Part shown: piece by piece, positions 1 to 8,970 of the stretch | How the letters are laid out: every line of letters starts with the position of its first letter | Numbering within the stretch: the first letter of the stretch is position 1 | Assembly: GCF_947502415.1 (NCBI RefSeq) | Contig: NZ_CANMZV010000024.1 | Coordinates: 1-64,000, forward strand | From: an uncultured Photobacterium sp. | GTDB taxonomy: Bacteria; Pseudomonadota; Gammaproteobacteria; Enterobacterales; Vibrionaceae | DNA: 64,000 bases | Direction: 5' to 3' | The notes under the pieces: generated by a model | What the model was told of the DNA's origin: nothing | The model's input: the letters and a program-made list of their open reading frames with translations, nothing else | Database searches by the model: none | Position numbers and translations under genes: made by a program

Positions 1-77
1 AATGGGTGTTCACGTTAAACCAGAATAGGTGTTCACATTGAACCGGAATGAGTGTTCAGCATGGGCCGGAATACGCA
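1..77. mobile_element. Right terminal region of an IS21-family insertion sequence (partial)
   Basis: Three direct copies of a 23-bp unit beginning GTGTTCA lie back to back at 6-28, 29-51 and 52-74, followed by GCA, so the element would end in CA at 77. Multiple terminal repeats with TGTTCA and CCGGAAT cores are typical of IS21-family ends, where the transposase binds. The transposase genes would lie to the left, outside the window. The family assignment rests on this repeat pattern only. Confidence 0.65.
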
Positions 78-349
78 ATAAATAGAAGTCTTTAAATATC
101 ATTCAGTTATGTCAGACTATATCACTAATAATCTCCAAATTCTCACACCAAGACAAAATTCAATGGGTATGTAAAGTTCTGCATTAAGGTGTAATTTAGT
201 AGTATTATCGGCGGTTTTCGCAACGCACGTTTCTATTCAAAACCGTGCAAAACTAGCCACCGCTAGAAGCGCTCACCTTTGTGCGTTTTGAGATACGAAA
301 AGTTATCTGAAGGTAAAATCCATCTGAAAATCGTAACTCGTTTCTGTCC

Positions 350-2516
350 GTGCGACCTGAAGTCGTATGAAGCGTTGTTCACCACGATAAGAGTGAACCA
401 TCTGTATCACCAGATGCCCCTAGGATTCTGAATAAAGCAGCGAATCCGACAATGTAACGAAACTCGGTCGTTAGACTGAGTGGGAGTTGAATCGTGAGAG
501 GACGTTCTTCCTGATAACCACAAATCGGGTAAGTGCTAGGGTGTCAGTATGATGAACGTAAGTGAATCCACGTAAGGCGCGTTATATGACGAAGCAGCGG
601 AAGTGGTTAATACGCTGTGGCCAAAATGGCAATGAGAGTCGGAAAGAAGTTGGACAGTTCTCTTTCGTGATCGGTGTACTCTCCGCACTATAGTGGGCAT
701 CTAACCTGATATTTTGCGCGACATACGGAACAGGGTAAGCCTGTATATCTCCCTAGGGAAAGCAATCTATGAAGATCGCCGATAGGTATGCAGGTAAAGG
801 AGGTTAGAGAAAGCAAATGCCGTGTTGTAATGATGCGGATACAGGTCGATATCTGGCGCGAAAGCGAGCTGACTTCTAACTGGTCTCCCGTTGCAAGATG
901 ATTTGAAGAACTTTATTTAAGGAGAAACGCAAATGGTGACTTCATCAGAAGTTAGTGCCTCTCCTAGCGGCACTCAATGGCAATCCATTGACTGGAGAGC
1001 GGTTGAGTCGCGTGTTTTAAAGCTTCAAATGCGCATTGCAAAAGCAACCCGAGAGGGAAAACACAGTAAAGCGAAAGCTTTGCAGTGGATCTTAACACAC
1101 TCCAGATCGGCGAAATTGCTTGCTGTGAAGCGAGTGTCCCAAAACAAAGGTAGTAACACACCTGGAATCGATGGCGTTATCTGGAATACGGATGCTCGTC
1201 GAATGACCGCAGTAGATCAATTGAGTCGCAAAGGCTATCGAGCCAAACCGCTCAGACGCATTTATATCCCGAAAAAGAATGGCAAACTCAGACCTCTAGG
1301 CATTCCATGCATGATAGATAGAGCGCAACAGGCGTTGTATCTACTTGCTTTGGAGCCGATATCGGAAACGGTAGCCGATCCTAATAGTTACGGTTTTCGT
1401 CCTAATCGCAGCACGGCTGACGCAATAGCACAATGCTTTAAATGCTTGTGTCTTAAACGTTCAGGTCGTTGGATTTTGGAGGGCGATATTAAAGCTTGCT
1501 TTGATAAGATCGGGCATGAATGGCTAATTGAAAATGTTCAAATAGACAAACGGATGCTAGAGCAGTGGCTTGGCTCAGGCTATATCGATAGAGGTTTATT
1601 TTACCGAACATCGGAGGGAACTCCGCAAGGCGGTATTATCTCCCCAACCCTTATGTTACTTACACTGGCTGGCTTAGAAAAGCTCGTAAAGGAAGTAGCC
1701 AAGGAAGCAGGAGAACGAGTTAACTTCATTGGTTATGCTGATGACTTCGTGATAACAGGAACATCGAAGGATGTCCTCGTCAATGAAGTCAAGCCACGGC
1801 TGATTGATTTTCTACAAGAAAGGGGGTTGGCACTCTCCGAAGAGAAAACGCACATTACCCATATAGATGAGGGCTTTGATTTTCTTGGTTTTAATCTCAG
1901 GAAATACAAAGGTAAACTGCTCATCAAGCCGAGTAAGAATAACGTTCTCTCCTTCTTGAGTAACCTGCGTGAACTCATCAAGAAGCACGCGACAATGCCA
2001 GTCAATGATCTAATTAGACTATTGAACCCCAAGCTGAAAGGTTGGGCGAATTATTATCGCCACTGCGTGGCAAAACGTACTTTCGGTTATTTCGGTCATC
2101 AAATCTTCTGGTTATTGTGGCGATGGGCGGTCAGGCGTCATCCCACCAAACCAAAAGACTGGGTACGGCGCAAATACTACATGAATAGAAGTGGTGGTTG
2201 GCAATTTCATGGCTGGCAGAAAATCGCCAATATGGACTGTTACTACAACTTGGTTCAAATAGCGAAAACGCCGATTAAAAGACATGTGAAGATCCGAAGT
2301 GCAGCGACACCGTTCGATCCTCAACACCAAGATTACTTGGCAAAGAGGAAACCGAAAAAGGAAAGTCGTCACTCCTGGTTTGATCCTGTTCTAACTGCTA
2401 TCTAGGTTGCTGGGTAACGTAATACGCCTTAGCGGAGGCTTGAGCCGTATGCAGTGAAAGTTGCACGTACGGTTCTTAGGAGGGCGGCACTTGGTAACAG
2501 GTGTCGCCTATCCGAC
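350..2516 (+). mobile_element. Group II intron carrying its own reverse transcriptase/maturase
   Basis: The 5' end reads GTGCGACC, matching the GUGYG consensus of group II introns. The 34-nt domain V is at 2442-2475: it starts GAGCCGTATG and ends CGTACGGTTC, with a GAAA-containing tip. Domain VI follows, with a likely branch-point A at 2510 that sits 7 nt from a 3' end in AC at 2516. The maturase gene occupies the domain IV position. All parts expected for a splicing and mobile intron are present. The 3' boundary could be 2518 instead. The flanking exon sequence is not a gene I recognise. Confidence 0.85.
933..2405 (+). CDS. ltrA: Group II intron reverse transcriptase/maturase
   Basis: This intron-encoded protein helps the intron RNA fold and splice, and copies it into DNA during retrohoming. 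The 490 residues are a normal full length. The N-terminal part contains the PGIDG element of the RT0/RT1 region. The catalytic motif is in FIGYADDFV, and TPQGGIISP is the usual RT block before it. The region from about residue 340 (LLNPKLKGWANYYRH) is the maturase X domain. The C-terminal tail has no clear Cys-rich HNH motif, so DNA cleavage ability is uncertain. A ribosome site (AAGGAG) sits 7 nt before the ATG. The gene lies inside intron domain IV, between the 5' ribozyme domains and domain V at 2442. No frameshift is visible. Confidence 0.93.
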   Translation: MVTSSEVSASPSGTQWQSIDWRAVESRVLKLQMRIAKATREGKHSKAKALQWILTHSRSAKLLAVKRVSQNKGSNTPGIDGVIWNTDARRMTAVDQLSRKGYRAKPLRRIYIPKKNGKLRPLGIPCMIDRAQQALYLLALEPISETVADPNSYGFRPNRSTADAIAQCFKCLCLKRSGRWILEGDIKACFDKIGHEWLIENVQIDKRMLEQWLGSGYIDRGLFYRTSEGTPQGGIISPTLMLLTLAGLEKLVKEVAKEAGERVNFIGYADDFVITGTSKDVLVNEVKPRLIDFLQERGLALSEEKTHITHIDEGFDFLGFNLRKYKGKLLIKPSKNNVLSFLSNLRELIKKHATMPVNDLIRLLNPKLKGWANYYRHCVAKRTFGYFGHQIFWLLWRWAVRRHPTKPKDWVRRKYYMNRSGGWQFHGWQKIANMDCYYNLVQIAKTPIKRHVKIRSAATPFDPQHQDYLAKRKPKKESRHSWFDPVLTAI

Positions 2517-2713
2517 ACCTTCGATTCAGCCAGCTCCAGGCTGACTGAAAGGCATGGCACGCTTCTATTCCTCCCCCCTATTCTTAGTTAGAGTCAAAAC
2601 TACATGCTAATGCCTCCAAAAGCGTTACAAGTGTTATTGTCATTAATAGTAAATAGTTTAATTATCGAATTTAGTGTAATGTATCTGCTTTATTTCCTAT
2701 CAACATAAAAATT

Positions 2714-3115
2714 ATGAGTGACGTTTTTAAGACACTATTAAACCTGCGCTCTCTGCGCGCTGCTGCACGAGAAGAATTTACGCTAGAGCAACTTCAAGAA
2801 GCCCTTGAGAAACTGCAAACGGTGGTTTCTGAGCGTGAAGAAACCGAAGCAGAATCTCGCCAAGCAGAGAAAGAAAAAGAAGAAAAATTACAGGCATACC
2901 GCACCATGCTGATTGCAGATGGTATCGACCCAGAAGAGTTGTTAGCAACTTTGGCCGACACATCTAAAAAAGCTAAGCGAGCACCTCGTCCAGCTAAGTA
3001 TAAATTCACCGTTAATGGTGAAGAGCGCACCTGGACAGGCCAAGGTCGTATGCCAGCACCTCTGAAGGAAGCTATCGATAATGAAGGAAAATCACTAGAT
3101 GACTTTCTGATTTAA
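2714..3115 (+). CDS. hns: H-NS family nucleoid-associated protein (VicH-like)
   Basis: This is a DNA-binding protein that silences A+T-rich and foreign DNA. Its 133 residues match the usual H-NS length. Residues 1-80 are a charged, helical oligomerisation region rich in Glu, Lys and Gln. Residues 85-133 form the DNA-binding domain, with W107-TGQGRMP carrying the Q-G-R motif that enters the minor groove. PRPAKYKF before it is typical of the Vibrio homologue VicH. The gene is monocistronic, with an A+T-rich upstream region and a strong terminator directly after it. It sits just behind the group II intron, so the intron may have inserted in its upstream region without breaking the coding sequence. 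The ribosome site before the ATG is weak. Confidence 0.92.
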   Translation: MSDVFKTLLNLRSLRAAAREEFTLEQLQEALEKLQTVVSEREETEAESRQAEKEKEEKLQAYRTMLIADGIDPEELLATLADTSKKAKRAPRPAKYKFTVNGEERTWTGQGRMPAPLKEAIDNEGKSLDDFLI

Positions 3116-3122
3116 TCGGCGC

Positions 3123-3146
3123 AAAGCCCCCGATTATTGGGGCTTT
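3123..3146 (+). terminator. Rho-independent terminator after hns
   Basis: Stem AAAGCCCC (3123-3130) pairs with GGGGCTTT (3139-3146) around an 8-nt loop, 8 nt after the hns stop codon. Confidence 0.85.
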
Positions 3147-3412
3147 CACTTGAATTCACCCTGTGCTTAACAGATTGTTTTCGTTATCACTTAACTGACA
3201 ATCACTTAACTGACTTTGTAAGTCTTTTCTGCCCAAAACCATTTAGATCTTTTGCTTATTCAAGGTCTGTTCACATGAGTTTGTCATACTGAGCTAATGT
3301 AGTAGAAAGTACCAAGAACAATTTGGATTAAAATAGCCTTCTTGTATTCCCCAAATAGGCTCTTGTTGGCCGTCAAAATAGATTCATTCATGTATCCGTG
3401 GGATCTATACAG

Positions 3413-3993
3413 TTAGAGCCAATCATAGATAAGTATCCCCAGGCTCGCTCGATTTACATTGTGGTTGTAATCTATAAGGCTTTCACCATAACCGTTGTAA
3501 TACTGTAAATAGACTTTTACGGTGTCATAAACAGGGAAGGCCCAGCTGAGTTCTACGCCTCCTTTGTTGTCGCTGGCAAAATTATTGCGCAGCAATATGC
3601 TGTAGAGGTGACCCTCGTTTTTGTAACTCAACCGGTAATTACCGTAACCCATATATTTATGAATATCCGGGTTATCGTCATCGTCGTCATCTTCGGGAAT
3701 GCGGTACCAGGGTTGGAGCGACAGCAGGAAATTGCCTCTGGCAAGTTTAAAATTGGCATAGATGCGATTCCAGCTGCGCGTAAGGGCTTCTCCTCGTCCA
3801 TTGGATTGGTGAATAAACCCTATATCCGTTTCTAGCAGGGTAAGTCCCAGGATATTGATATCGGAGTAATAGCTGGCAAAAATCTCGGGGTTGTAGTTGG
3901 TCTCGCGAAAGGGGGCGGACTCGTCGGAGTTGTACAGTTGCCACCAGGCGGTTTGCGTGTAGCCAAACCAGAGATCCGAGTTCACCTTTGGTG
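3413..3993 (-). pseudogene. pldA: 5'-truncated outer-membrane phospholipase A1 (PldA)
   Basis: This is the C-terminal two thirds of OMPLA, a β-barrel phospholipase of the outer membrane. The active-site block reads GFIHQSNGRG followed by SWNR, which supplies the His, Ser and Asn triad. The family's FRETNY, GYGESLIDYN and closing strand SLGILIYDWL are also present. About 100 residues are missing compared with the roughly 290-residue E. coli enzyme: the signal peptide and first strands. The homologous reading ends at PKVNSDLWFGYTQ, near 3993, where the sequence switches abruptly to a different gene on the other strand. A GTG at 4001-4003 could start a 196-residue product, but without a signal peptide it could not reach the outer membrane. 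A five-residue Asp run (codons around 3680) sits in a loop. Confidence 0.85.
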
Positions 3994-4934
3994 CACAGTA
4001 CACTTATACCAACCTGACCGAGCGCGGCGGTGAATGGCAGATTGAATTGTTACTGGGCAGCTGGAAAAAAATTGCCACGGAATTCTATTTTCCGCTCGAT
4101 TATCAACAGCAGGCTTTTACTTCCTTTGGGGCAGGCTGGAACAATGAAGTGCGCCAGTTTTTTTTCGCCAATCTCGACATCCCACCACCGGAGTTCAATC
4201 AAGAGTTGGACTTTTCCGATGTGGAATATAACTATGGAGCAGCCTTTGCCGAAGTTGGCTGGAATATCGAGCCCTGGAGTGCGGTGGCAGTCGGTTATCG
4301 TGGGAACAGTGGCTATGTGGAACTCTTATTGACTGGGGGCAGGCAAGACCTTGACGCCTATGGCCCGTATATCCGTTATGCCTATGATTATCTCGACAGC
4401 CTGTATTTCCCTACGAGCGGCTGGTTATTAGATGCAGAGTGGGGCTACTCCCGGATTCACAGCAGGTTTGATGGGATAAAAACTGATGACAATACCAACT
4501 ATTACAATGTCCGCGTGCTCAAGCCGTTTAGTTTTGAACGCCATACCCTAGTTACAAACTTGAAAGGCGGCGGTTCAGACTCAAAAGAGATGGTACCGAT
4601 ATATGCGCAGGATTTGGGAGGCTTGTTTAACCTTTCTGGCTATCACCGGTATGAACTGAACGGCCGTTACAGCTTGTTTGGTGCGCTGAACTATCGCTAC
4701 CGTTTGCTGGATAATGACTTTGGTGCTTTTACTTCTCCCGTTTATGTCGGAGGTTCTATTGAGCGGGGCGGGGTATGGAATGATGAGGCGCAGATCAGCT
4801 GGAGTAGCTCTATGACGGCCGCCAGCCTGTATGTTGGGATCGACTCTCTGCTTGGCCCTGTCTATGTGGGGTATGGATATGCAGAGGGTGGCAAGAGTTC
4901 TTTCTACTTGGTGCTTGGAAGTGCACAAAATTGA
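3994..4934 (+). pseudogene. 5'-truncated patatin-like phospholipase, C-terminal β-barrel only (PlpD type)
   Basis: The open frame starts at the junction near 3994, reads TNLTERGGEWQIELLLGSW, and continues to the stop at 4932-4934. It resembles the BamA/Omp85-like barrel that ends PlpD-type secreted patatin phospholipases: repeated aromatic-rich strands, the sequence YFPTSGW typical of Omp85 barrels, and the closing GKSSFYLVLGSAQ. The patatin catalytic domain (G-x-S-x-G) and the POTRA domain are absent, as is any signal peptide. An internal TTG at 4047 could start a product, but that product would be an untargeted barrel. It abuts the pldA fragment head to head, so both genes lost their beginnings at the same point. 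Confidence 0.75.
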
Positions 4935-5346
4935 TGTTCTTGATTGATGTTTATCAGCTTGAAAAGCATATGCAGGCGTTTGCGTAATCGTTTAAGTCGA
5001 TGCTATGCACTGGAATGTATCTTTTTAAAACTTCAGATTTGCAGTCTTGCCAAGGAAAATGAGAGGAAGCGTTATTGGTGAGAATCATTTAACTACAGCC
5101 AGTCAAAATGAAGTATTGAGTATATAAAATAGAATGGATAAAGGGAGGTAATAGAGTAAAACGTCTAACACGTTTATGTCTCTTGATTTTCTAATAATCC
5201 CAACATCAGTACTTCAATCCATCGTCCCGGTAGAGCAAAGGCCAGTGATGTACTAACTTTCATATTAGGCTTTTTAATGGGGCAGCTCAGGCTACTTCTC
5301 GTAATGACCCCCGTAGTGCAGCAAAGAACTCAGAAGGGAAAGTGTC
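4935..5346. other. Gene-free stretch before the BASS operon
   Basis: This is about 410 bp with no convincing gene, RNA or strong terminator. Base composition changes within it, from the A+T-rich left part to the G+C-rich operon that starts at 5347, so one boundary of an acquired block probably lies here. A ribosome site, GAAGGGAAAG, precedes the first operon gene. Confidence 0.5.
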
Positions 5347-6192
5347 ATGAGCCTTCAAAGCGTCTTCAACATCATAGTCGTGGTATTTACGGTGGCCAAC
5401 CTTGCGGCCATGGGGCTCGAACTGAATCTGCGCGAGGCGCTGAAAACCCTGCGGAACGCCCATGCTATTGCGCTGATCCTCGTCTGGGGCTGGGTGGTAG
5501 GACCGGCGCTGGCCTGGCTCATTATCAAGCTTATTCCGCTGATGGAAGCGCACGCGGCCGGATTGCTTCTGATCAGCCTGGCACCGACCGCGCCCTTCTT
5601 CCCACAGATGGTGCGAAAAGCTCGCGGCGACATGCACTTTGCTGGCGCATTCATGCTGCTGACTATACTCGGCACCGTGCTGTTTCTGCCGTTGCTGGCG
5701 CCGCTGCTGATCAAGGGACTGACCGTGGATGCGTGGTCGCTGGCGAAACCACTGCTCTTCATGGTGCTATTGCCGCTGCTGATCGGCGGCGCAATTCGTG
5801 AGGGCACCCCGAATGCAGCGGAAAAAATCTTCCCGGTGGTTAAGAAGATCGGCGGGATCTTCCTGGTGCTCACTCTGGTGCTCACCCTGGTGCTCTACGG
5901 ACGTGACATGCTTGGTGCCGTAGGCAGCTTCGCCCCCGGAGCCCTGGTCCTGTTCTTACTTGCGATCACAACGATGTCATACAAGATCGGCTTCGGCCTG
6001 AAGCAGCAACAGCGCAGCAGCATGGCGCTTGGGATGTGCACGCGCAATATCGCCGCGGTGTTCGCAGCATATTTCGGCATTACGAATCCGCCGCAGGGCC
6101 TGTTCGTGATGATCATTCTGGTCGTTCCGCTCGCGGCGATCGTCGCGATGGTGGCGGCACGCCGGTTTGCCCGACAGGTTCCGACAAATTAA
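5347..6192 (+). CDS. Bile acid:sodium symporter (BASS) family transporter
   Basis: This is an inner-membrane secondary transporter. Family members carry bile acids, organic anions or related solutes, usually with sodium, and the substrate here is not known. The 281 residues are almost wholly hydrophobic, with eight to nine predicted membrane helices. Conserved-looking features are LELNLREALKTL near the start, SLAPTAPFFPQMVRKARGD in the middle, and ALGMCTRNIAAVFAAYFG in the second half, which is the region of the crossover motif. The ATG at 5347 has the ribosome site GAAGGGAAAG. It is the first of four genes in a tight operon; the next starts 10 bp after its stop. The sequence is visibly G+C-richer than the flanking genes, which suggests transfer. 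Confidence 0.82.
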   Translation: MSLQSVFNIIVVVFTVANLAAMGLELNLREALKTLRNAHAIALILVWGWVVGPALAWLIIKLIPLMEAHAAGLLLISLAPTAPFFPQMVRKARGDMHFAGAFMLLTILGTVLFLPLLAPLLIKGLTVDAWSLAKPLLFMVLLPLLIGGAIREGTPNAAEKIFPVVKKIGGIFLVLTLVLTLVLYGRDMLGAVGSFAPGALVLFLLAITTMSYKIGFGLKQQQRSSMALGMCTRNIAAVFAAYFGITNPPQGLFVMIILVVPLAAIVAMVAARRFARQVPTN

Positions 6193-6202
6193 AGGAGAAA
6201 GT

Positions 6203-7915
6203 ATGAAAGTCATTATCATTGGTGGAGTCGCCGGCGGTGCCTCCTGCGCTGCCCGGCTACGACGTTTGGACGAAAATGCCGAAATCATCATGGTCGAACG
6301 TGGGCCCTATGTTTCCTATGCAAATTGTGGTTTGCCTTATCACATTGGCAAAGTCATTCCCAACGAGTCGGATTTGTTGGTCGCGACGGCCGACACCTTC
6401 CGCCACATGTTTGCCGTCGATGCTCGGACGCGCTGTGAAGCGGTCGCCATTGATCCGGAACAAAAAACGGTGGATCTTAAAAACTTGGAGACTGGCGAAG
6501 TCACCACGGAATCCTACGACAAACTGGTTCTGTCTCCTGGTGCGCCGTCGATCCGGCCTCCACTGCCAGGAATTGACCTGCCCGGTATTTTCTCTGTCAG
6601 AACAGTGCCCGACGCTCGGGAAATTCGCCAGTGGCTGGAGAAAGGATCACTATTTCTGGCCGGGATGAGCCGATATTCCGGCATTCAGGCTATTCGCCCT
6701 AAAACCCGTGCTGTTGTCGTGGGTGGGGGATTTATTGGCTTGGAAACAGCGGAAAACCTAGTTCACCGAGGCTTCGACGTGACGGTGTTGGAGATGGGTG
6801 AGCAGGTACTGGGTCCGCTGGATCGGGAAATGGCGCGATTGGTCGAAGGTTATCTGGAACGGCATGGTATTAACATTGTGTTAAATGATGGTGCGGCAGA
6901 ATTTCGGCAAGTACCTTCTGGCGCGCTAGAAGTCTACACTCAGTCGGGGAAAGTGTATCCGGCGGATATTGTGGTACTCGGTATTGGTGTCCGCCCAGAT
7001 ACGGTATTGGCGAAGCAGGCCGGGCTTGAAATTGGGATACTTGGCGGGATACGTACCGATGAGAAGATGCGTACCAGTGAGCCAGACATTTTTGCTGTAG
7101 GCGACGCCGTTGAAGTTAAGGACTATATGACGGGCGAGTGGAGCCTGGTGGCACTGGCCGGTCCTGCGAATCGGCAGGGGCGTATAGTGGCAGACGTCAT
7201 TGCAGGTCGTGATTCTCATTTTCGAGGTACCCAAGGCACGGCTATCATCGGCCTGTTCGAAGGTACGGCAGCCTGGACTGGCGTCAATGAAAAAAGACTT
7301 AAACAGATTGGCGACACGGATTACGAAAAAATATACATGTACCCCAATTCCCACGCAGGTTATTATCCTGGCGCGAAACCAATTGCGATGAAGGTGCTTT
7401 TCCGTAAGTCTGATGGACGGCTGCTCGGTGCTCAGGGCTTGGGCGAGGACGGTGTCGACAAGCGCATTAGCGCTTTGGCTGGCTTACTCCAAATGGGAGC
7501 CACCGTGTACGATCTCGAGGAGTCTGAATTGTGCTATGCGCCCCAGTTCGGCAGTGCCAAGGATCCGGTTAACTTCGCTGGCATGGTGGCCGCTGCTGTG
7601 TTGAGGGGCGACATGCCGATCAGTCACTGGGACGAGATCGGTGAAGACGTAATTCTCGACGTACGTGAACCTGTCGAGCTTGCGGTGGAAAGTGTCAAAG
7701 GTGCGCTTAACATCCCTCTAGGCCAGCTACGGGCACGTATGGACGAGTTACCGCGTGATAAGACAATCCACATTGTATGTCGCTCTGGGCAGCGAGCTTA
7801 CTACGCCACGCGTATTCTGAACCAGCATGGTTTCAATGCACGCAATGTGTCCGGAGGCATGTTGTCCAGGACCTATTCATCGTTCTTCTTACAGGAGGGG
7901 GAAGGTACGTCATGA
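6203..7915 (+). CDS. FAD-dependent CoA-disulfide reductase with C-terminal rhodanese domain
   Basis: This flavoprotein of the pyridine nucleotide-disulfide family is expected to reduce CoA disulfide, CoA persulfide or similar sulfur compounds with NAD(P)H, and to pass sulfane sulfur through its rhodanese domain. Residues 1-30 hold the FAD-binding GGVAGGAS. Cys42 in NCGLPYHIG is the single redox cysteine typical of CoADR. VVVGGGFIGLETAENL (around 170) is the NAD(P)H fold, and IFAVGDAVEV is the second FAD motif. The rhodanese domain covers about 470-565, with active-site loop CRSGQRA. ATG 6203 is chosen because AAGGAGAAAG lies 6 nt upstream and the FAD motif needs it near the N terminus; an upstream in-frame ATG at 6167 lies inside the previous gene. 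The stop overlaps the next start (ATGA). Confidence 0.88.
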   Translation: MKVIIIGGVAGGASCAARLRRLDENAEIIMVERGPYVSYANCGLPYHIGKVIPNESDLLVATADTFRHMFAVDARTRCEAVAIDPEQKTVDLKNLETGEVTTESYDKLVLSPGAPSIRPPLPGIDLPGIFSVRTVPDAREIRQWLEKGSLFLAGMSRYSGIQAIRPKTRAVVVGGGFIGLETAENLVHRGFDVTVLEMGEQVLGPLDREMARLVEGYLERHGINIVLNDGAAEFRQVPSGALEVYTQSGKVYPADIVVLGIGVRPDTVLAKQAGLEIGILGGIRTDEKMRTSEPDIFAVGDAVEVKDYMTGEWSLVALAGPANRQGRIVADVIAGRDSHFRGTQGTAIIGLFEGTAAWTGVNEKRLKQIGDTDYEKIYMYPNSHAGYYPGAKPIAMKVLFRKSDGRLLGAQGLGEDGVDKRISALAGLLQMGATVYDLEESELCYAPQFGSAKDPVNFAGMVAAAVLRGDMPISHWDEIGEDVILDVREPVELAVESVKGALNIPLGQLRARMDELPRDKTIHIVCRSGQRAYYATRILNQHGFNARNVSGGMLSRTYSSFFLQEGEGTS

Positions 7916-8970
7916 AAGCGACTGTGGCGACTTCGGCGATACTCGCAGCCCTGATCTTCATCTGGTATCTCGTGGCAGACCGGATCACGCCTTACACTTC
8001 AAATGTCCGCGTGAAAGCGATGGTTATCGACATCGTTCCTGAGGTCTCCGGCCATGTCTCTGCGGTGGCCGTCAACAACGGGCAGGTCGTTGAGGCTGGT
8101 GACCTGCTCGCACGCATTGATCCACGGCCATATCAGCTCAAGGTGGATCGAGCGCGAGCGGTGCTTGAACTTGCTACTCAGAGTGTCGGTGCCGGATCAT
8201 CCGCGATTGAGGTCTCTGTTGCGAATCTTACCGCCGCACGCACCAATCTCGAGAATGCCGAGTTTCAGACAGCGCGTACGCTTGAATTGGAGAGCCGCGG
8301 TATTGTATCGAAATCGAGGGGGGATAACGCTCGTGCGGCGCTGCAGGCAGCGCAAAGCACGGTTGTGGCCGCTGAGGCAGATCTCGAACGGGCACGCCGT
8401 GAGCACGGTGTAGAGGGCGCTGATAACCCTCAAATTCGCGAGGCTGTCGCCGCCCTTGGTGAGGCTGAGTTGGCTCTTGACTGGACCAAACTGCGTGCTC
8501 CGGCGCGTGGCGTTATCGTAGATCTTACTGTTACTTCAGGTGTTTATGCGCGAGCGGGGAGCCCTGTACTTACTTTCGTGTCCTTTGAAGAACTCTGGGT
8601 CGAGGCTTACATGAAGGAAAATAATATCGCCAATATCAGCATTGGTGACCCCGCCGAAATCTCGCTCGATCTCTACCCTGGACGGATATTTGATGGCGTA
8701 GTGGCCAGTATATCCTATGCTGCCTCCGATGGTACGCGAGAGGGCAGCCTACCTAATGCACCGAGAGTGGATGGCTGGATGCGCGATCCACAGCGCTTTC
8801 CGGTACGCATCGTCATGCCAGACTACCAGGTGGGTAGTGAGGGCCACGACATCCGGCGCATGGTGAACGGGCAGGCTGACGTTATTGTCTATACCGGCGA
8901 GAGCCGATTCATGAACGCGCTTGCGGTCGTGTGGATGCGGCTGATGAGTTTGCTTTCCTATGCCTACTGA
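7912..8970 (+). CDS. HlyD/EmrA-type periplasmic adaptor of an efflux system
   Basis: This membrane-fusion protein is expected to link an inner-membrane exporter to the outer membrane. A single N-terminal membrane anchor (residues about 4-24) is followed by the lipoyl-like half motif DIVPEVSGHVSAV and the block NNGQVVEAGDLLARIDPRPYQ. An Ala/Glu-rich coiled-coil hairpin covers roughly 80-185. The second lipoyl half and β-barrel follow (LRAPARGVIVDL, SFEELWVEAYMKENN). The 352-residue length fits the short EmrA/AaeA-like group. ATG 7912 overlaps the previous stop, which implies translational coupling; a longer upstream start would lie inside the reductase gene. The following DUF2955 protein is its likely partner, and no TolC-type gene is nearby. 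Confidence 0.88.
   Translation: MKATVATSAILAALIFIWYLVADRITPYTSNVRVKAMVIDIVPEVSGHVSAVAVNNGQVVEAGDLLARIDPRPYQLKVDRARAVLELATQSVGAGSSAIEVSVANLTAARTNLENAEFQTARTLELESRGIVSKSRGDNARAALQAAQSTVVAAEADLERARREHGVEGADNPQIREAVAALGEAELALDWTKLRAPARGVIVDLTVTSGVYARAGSPVLTFVSFEELWVEAYMKENNIANISIGDPAEISLDLYPGRIFDGVVASISYAASDGTREGSLPNAPRVDGWMRDPQRFPVRIVMPDYQVGSEGHDIRRMVNGQADVIVYTGESRFMNALAVVWMRLMSLLSYAY

Noticed and set aside
6-74. Three spaced repeats as a CRISPR fragment
   Set aside because: The units are directly contiguous without unique spacers and carry the TGTTCA/CCGGAAT pattern of IS21 ends.
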